From Acidobacteriaceae bacterium (lineage in GTDB: Bacteria; Acidobacteriota; Terriglobia; Terriglobales; Acidobacteriaceae), in assembly GCA_003133425.1 (NCBI GenBank), contig PKXI01000011.1, positions 1 through 22,071 on the forward strand: DNA of 22,071 nucleotides, written 5' to 3'. Below, in pieces: positions 18,697 through 22,071 of the stretch. Under the pieces are notes generated by a model, which worked only from the letters and a program-made list of their open reading frames with translations, had not been told where the DNA came from and searched no databases. Position 1 is the first letter of the stretch, and every line of letters begins with the position of its first letter. Made by a program: the position numbers and the translations under genes.

Positions 18697-19881
18697 TCAA
18701 CACGCCTCAAGGCCCAAATTGTCGCATAGCGTCTTGCGTACAGCGGCGAGCGAGTGCGCCTCCGCAAGGTAACTTCTGTATATCGAAGAATTCTGGGGCC
18801 ATGACGCAAGGTGGGAGTGCACTTTATCTTCCAGTTCACTCGGCGACGATACCACCGATGGCAGGCCCTTTTCCCGGAACAGTCTCGTTGCCACCCCATA
18901 ATCGGGCCCGTAAACAACAATGCTGCGGGCGTACGCCAGATACTCCATTGATTTCGACGGGAAAGAAGTCGCCACCATCACCTTTTCCCGCAAATCGAAC
19001 GAAGAAGGCAGGAAGGCAAGCAGGCTGGAGGCGATTTCCCGCGCCAGTCCCTCCGAAGTATCCACGGGAGAGGAGACCACGAAAGGCGGCAGCACCTCCA
19101 ACTCCCGCGCCGCAGCAGCAGCGGGAACAGTTAGTCGCACCGTCAGGTCATCTCCGCTGGTCTGACGAATCCGTTCCACCACTTGAAACAGATCGCGCAG
19201 GCCCGCCGTATAGAGGAAGTTAATGCTCCCGACATAGATAATTTGTTTCTTGGCCGGCTGACTTGCTATCCGCTCCGGCTCGAATGCCAGATTCAACGTG
19301 GTGGATGAGATACCGAACTGCTCACGTAGGTACTCACCCAGCCCATCTGTGATGGTGAACACATGCTTCGCTCCGCGAAGCGCAGTCCGCGCCTTATCCG
19401 CCACTTTCTGTACTGCGTCCTCCTTTGCCCCGGCAATGCGCAGAGGAGAGAGGAAATCGTCAACAATATAAAGCGAGTAGGACTTTCTTAACAGGGATGC
19501 GAGCCTTTTAGCGCGCATTAACGCTCCCACGTCCGCTCCAACAAACGAGAAAAGAATGCTAGCTGGTGACTTCCGCGCACCATAGGAAAGGATCAGCGGC
19601 GGCAATGCATCTGCCATACCAAAATCGAACGCTGAATACCTCCGCAACGCCTTGCATAAAAGCGTCGGAATCCTAGGCAAGATGCTGCAAAGAGGGGCCA
19701 ACTCCTGATCAAGGTCGCAAATCTTGAATCTTCGGCCAACTGGATAGATCAAGATCCCATCAATGTGATCTCTAATCGACCTAAGAATAGGAGGGCCCGC
19801 GCGATGCAGGCCGTGGGCCACCACGTCCCGGTGGACTGGAGCGTCCTCCATATAAACAAGAATACCTTTGGTTTGCCTCAT
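18697..19881 (-). CDS. GT4-like glycosyltransferase
   Basis: This 394-residue protein has the two-domain shape of GT-B enzymes. The first domain ends around ITDGLGEYLREQFG (177-190), a typical bridging segment. The second domain begins with IIYVGSINFLYTAGL (214-228), and the donor-binding region shows SFPSKSMEYLAYARSIVVYG (306-325), equivalent to the 'K..EYla.g.Pvv' motif of GT4 enzymes. The classic EX7E pattern is not clear, so this is a diverged member. It starts 35 bp after the flippase stop, probably in the same transcript. No good ribosome site is seen before the ATG; another in-frame ATG at 19851 is possible. Donor and linkage unknown. Confidence 0.78.
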   Translation of the reverse strand: MRQTKGILVYMEDAPVHRDVVAHGLHRAGPPILRSIRDHIDGILIYPVGRRFKICDLDQELAPLCSILPRIPTLLCKALRRYSAFDFGMADALPPLILSYGARKSPASILFSFVGADVGALMRAKRLASLLRKSYSLYIVDDFLSPLRIAGAKEDAVQKVADKARTALRGAKHVFTITDGLGEYLREQFGISSTTLNLAFEPERIASQPAKKQIIYVGSINFLYTAGLRDLFQVVERIRQTSGDDLTVRLTVPAAAAARELEVLPPFVVSSPVDTSEGLAREIASSLLAFLPSSFDLREKVMVATSFPSKSMEYLAYARSIVVYGPDYGVATRLFREKGLPSVVSSPSELEDKVHSHLASWPQNSSIYRSYLAEAHSLAAVRKTLCDNLGLEAC

Positions 19882-19916
19882 CGGATGAACTTTTTGACTA
19901 ACACTCTGAGCCCTCG

Positions 19917-21338
19917 TTATTCCCCGATTTCCGTCACGGCCAAGGGATAGTGCAGCCTATCGGGCAAACCATTCGACTTGGATTTCGACTCAAGGTGCTT
20001 AAGAAAGCGCGGTATGAAGAAAACCCAGGGCAAAACTTGGACTAGGACACAGCTGATGATCGTGGACCATGGCACCGCCGCGAGGCCGAAGTGCCTAGTG
20101 AGAAGGACTTTCATAATGACACACACAACTCCAAAGGTGACCGATACGCTGATCTGGAAACGGACTGCTGTTGCACCATTCAGAAACGCGCCCAATGTGA
20201 AACTACAGCACTCCATGACAGACCAGATAGCAAGACCCAAAAGCAATAGGAATGGCGGGTGAATCCGAGAGCCGACCCACCAATAGATAAGTCTCGGCGC
20301 AAGAAGCAGAAGCAACGAGGATGCTATAAAGGACAGAACAAAGACGATCAGCAGTGAGCGACGCAGAGTGTGACGGACCCACGCGATGTCACGGCGGGAG
20401 ATGGCCTCGCCATAGGCCGGCCAAAAAGGCGCGACGAGCGTGGCCAGCAGCACGGCGATAAGCGCGAACATGCGCTGAGGGATGGAATACTCCGGGACAC
20501 TCACTGCACCAAATATCCTGGCAATGATGAAGTTGTCCGCGGAGAAGGAGGCCGCAACCACCGCCTGCAGAACGAAGAAGAGGCCGCCTAGCTTAGCAAT
20601 TTGCACGATCACATCGCGTGAGACAAACTCTCGACTAGGCCGCAAATCTGGCCGAACAAAGCCGAAAAAATGGATGGCGTTCAATGTAGTAGCAATGATC
20701 GGCGCGCCGGCGATAGCCACAACAAGCATGGGGAGGCTTACATGCAGCCAGATCCCATCCAGCACGCCAATTAGCCCCGCCATGCTTCCGCACAACTGCC
20801 ATAGGCCGTAGCGATACCCCTGTTGCAGCCCAAGTTGTACACGCTGGACCACATCCATTGAGATGTTGAGTGCAAAGCAAAGGGCGAAGACCGCAAGGGC
20901 AGGGCCAGCCTCGGATCTGGCCTGCGGCGAAGCAACACGAAAAAAATCCGCCCAATTTACAAATCTATAAGTCCAGAAAAACGACAGGAGTAGAAGGATC
21001 GCGATAGAGTTTAGAAGGGCAAAGCCGCTGGAGACGGTCTTGCGAACTCCTTCCATATCATCCTTCCCGAATGCCTTGGCGACATTACTCAGCACGCCAT
21101 TGCCAACGCCAAAATCCGCAAATGAGGCCATTGCCAGAACCGAACTTATGGTCATCCACAGACCGAAGCGCTCATTGCCCAGATACTTCAGCGTTAATGG
21201 TACGGTGATGAGCGAAGTGCCAACCTGCACGGCGCGCGCAAACGTCGCGACGGCGCCAGTAAGCACAGCACGGCGGTTCCTCTCAGTCCCCCGCGCGTGA
21301 TCGCCTGGGCACGTCGCATTTTGGGAGACTTTCACCAT
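19917..21338 (-). CDS. Wzx-like polysaccharide flippase
   Basis: This 473-residue integral membrane protein of the MATE/MVF-type polysaccharide transport family is expected to move lipid-linked repeat units across the inner membrane. It is built of about 12-14 hydrophobic segments. The family's N-terminal pattern is present: PLTLKYLGNERFGLWM (47-62) and FADFGVGNGVLSNVAKAFG (73-91). I chose the ATG at 21338 because AGAGGAT precedes it; a TTG at 21377 would add 13 polar residues. A 240-bp space separates it from the partial glycosyltransferase upstream. It is followed by a GT4-like gene after 35 bp. Its presence points to a Wzx/Wzy-dependent route, although no Wzy polymerase is visible here. 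Confidence 0.88.
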   Translation of the reverse strand: MVKVSQNATCPGDHARGTERNRRAVLTGAVATFARAVQVGTSLITVPLTLKYLGNERFGLWMTISSVLAMASFADFGVGNGVLSNVAKAFGKDDMEGVRKTVSSGFALLNSIAILLLLSFFWTYRFVNWADFFRVASPQARSEAGPALAVFALCFALNISMDVVQRVQLGLQQGYRYGLWQLCGSMAGLIGVLDGIWLHVSLPMLVVAIAGAPIIATTLNAIHFFGFVRPDLRPSREFVSRDVIVQIAKLGGLFFVLQAVVAASFSADNFIIARIFGAVSVPEYSIPQRMFALIAVLLATLVAPFWPAYGEAISRRDIAWVRHTLRRSLLIVFVLSFIASSLLLLLAPRLIYWWVGSRIHPPFLLLLGLAIWSVMECCSFTLGAFLNGATAVRFQISVSVTFGVVCVIMKVLLTRHFGLAAVPWSTIISCVLVQVLPWVFFIPRFLKHLESKSKSNGLPDRLHYPLAVTEIGE

Positions 21339-21533
21339 AGAATCCTCTGGATGACTGCACTGCTCATACAACACCAATCACTCTCAGCGATAAATGCCGC
21401 CTGAATAGTAGACTTTCTTGGGGTCTTTAGGGCAACTTGAAAATTGCCTCATGCGTTACGCTTCCGATGCAATGGTGATTATGGGGCATATAATCCGGAA
21501 TCTCTCTTTGTGAAAACAGGTTTCTGGTATTTG

Positions 21534-21549
21534 TGCGCCCGTTGGCGCA
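21534..21549. repeat. short GC-rich inverted repeat in the gap before the flippase
   Basis: TGCGCC and GGCGCA form a perfect six-base-pair stem around a CGTT loop. It lies 33 bp downstream of the stop of the partial glycosyltransferase on the transcribed minus strand. No T-run follows on either strand, so it is not a standard intrinsic terminator. It could slow or end transcription, or be chance. Confidence 0.3.
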
Positions 21550-21582
21550 ACGCGAAAGATCGGAGACGGCTGAAATGGGGCC

Positions 21583-22071
21583 TCATCCTAGAGCGGAGTG
21601 ATCAAGGAGAGTATCGAAAATCCGCTCGACGCGACGCTCCCAGGTACCAATCTGCATGAGTCGGCGATAATTTGATTCAATTAAGTCGCGACATGAATCC
21701 GGGCGGCTCAACAATGAGTCGATTTGCTCGAACTCGTAGCCTTCCTGTACCTCGACAACCGGGTTGTATCCAAATAGATCTTTAAGTTCTTGAGGAGCAT
21801 GTCCTAAGATCAGACATTTCGAGGCAAGTGACTGAAAATACCTAAAGGTTGCCGTCTCGACTGATCCCGACCGCTCAGGATGCGTTTGGGAAGACGGAAA
21901 GCAGATTGATATCTTGCTGCGCGCAAAGCCATCAATTAGGCCGGCTTGCTCAGGAAAAATGATCTGGCCCTTTACCCGTTCATAGAGATGCGTTCGATTC
22001 GCTTTCGCAAGGGGCTCTTGGATTCTGTTATGGAATTCGTCATACTTTCTGCCTAGTTCCAACACGTCTAT
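21583..22071 (-). CDS. glycosyltransferase, C-terminal part (gene runs off the window)
   Basis: The open frame continues beyond the right edge, so only about the last 163 codons are visible and the true start is outside. The visible part begins IDVLELGRKYDEFHNRI and includes ISICFPSSQTHPERSGSVE, then FRYFQSLASKCLILGHAP and LKDLFGYNPVVEVQEG. The sequence 'FP...E.....RYFqslAskclILG..P.eL..LFGY.PVVEV' is the donor-binding C-terminal half of GT4-like glycosyltransferases in capsule loci. The stop is a TGA at 21583-21585. It is the first gene of the minus-strand series visible here and shows that the locus continues to the right. Confidence 0.78.
   Translation of the reverse strand: MDVLELGRKYDEFHNRIQEPLAKANRTHLYERVKGQIIFPEQAGLIDGFARSKISICFPSSQTHPERSGSVETATFRYFQSLASKCLILGHAPQELKDLFGYNPVVEVQEGYEFEQIDSLLSRPDSCRDLIESNYRRLMQIGTWERRVERIFDTLLDHSALG

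Noticed and set aside
21488..21516. Promoter-like TTTTCA, 17-nt spacer, TTATAT upstream of the flippase on the minus strand; also a plus-strand TATAAT at 21489-21494
   Set aside because: Both boxes on the minus strand match poorly (about 4/6 and 3/6). The TATAAT faces the wrong way for the genes here and has no good -35 partner.

Overview
This window is most of a surface-polysaccharide (capsule or exopolysaccharide) biosynthesis locus from a moderately GC-rich Gram-negative bacterium. The outer-membrane Wzi-type protein, with a signal peptide and a C-terminal Phe, indicates a diderm envelope. The style of that protein, the TTG/GTG starts and the mix of families suggest an Acidobacteria-like soil organism. 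That placement is inference, not proof. No RNA genes or CRISPR arrays were seen.

Layout. At the left edge is an IS1380-like insertion sequence (about 1-1612) with an intact transposase. It abuts, and appears to have cut, a plus-strand family-2 glycosyltransferase (GT2) whose C-terminal part survives (about 1613-2223) and also carries an in-frame TAA. Everything from 2227 to the right edge lies on the minus strand, so it is transcribed right to left. In transcription order it reads: a glycosyltransferase cut by the window edge; a Wzx-like flippase; a GT4-like glycosyltransferase; GDP-mannose 3,5-epimerase (GME); a hexapeptide-repeat O-acetyltransferase; an unusual GT-A-like protein; a GT2; a SAM methyltransferase; a GT4; an FkbM methyltransferase; a WecG/TagA/CpsF-type glycosyltransferase; gmd; fcl; a bifunctional fucokinase/GDP-fucose pyrophosphorylase (fkp); a Wzi-like outer-membrane protein; and a final GT2. 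The two largest gaps, 3181-3594 and 10453-10876, hold no gene I can support.

How the genes work together. Gmd and Fcl convert GDP-D-mannose to GDP-L-fucose. Fkp can make the same nucleotide sugar from free L-fucose. GME should convert GDP-D-mannose to GDP-L-galactose, possibly with GDP-L-gulose. The glycosyltransferases would assemble a lipid-linked repeat unit, the acetyltransferase and the two methyltransferases could decorate it, Wzx would flip it, and the Wzi-like protein would help hold the polymer at the surface. The initiating phosphoglycosyltransferase, the Wzy polymerase, Wza/Wzc export proteins and the GDP-mannose supply genes are not in the window, so the locus must extend further or rely on genes elsewhere. 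The most notable prediction is a polymer built from L-fucose together with the rare sugar L-galactose.
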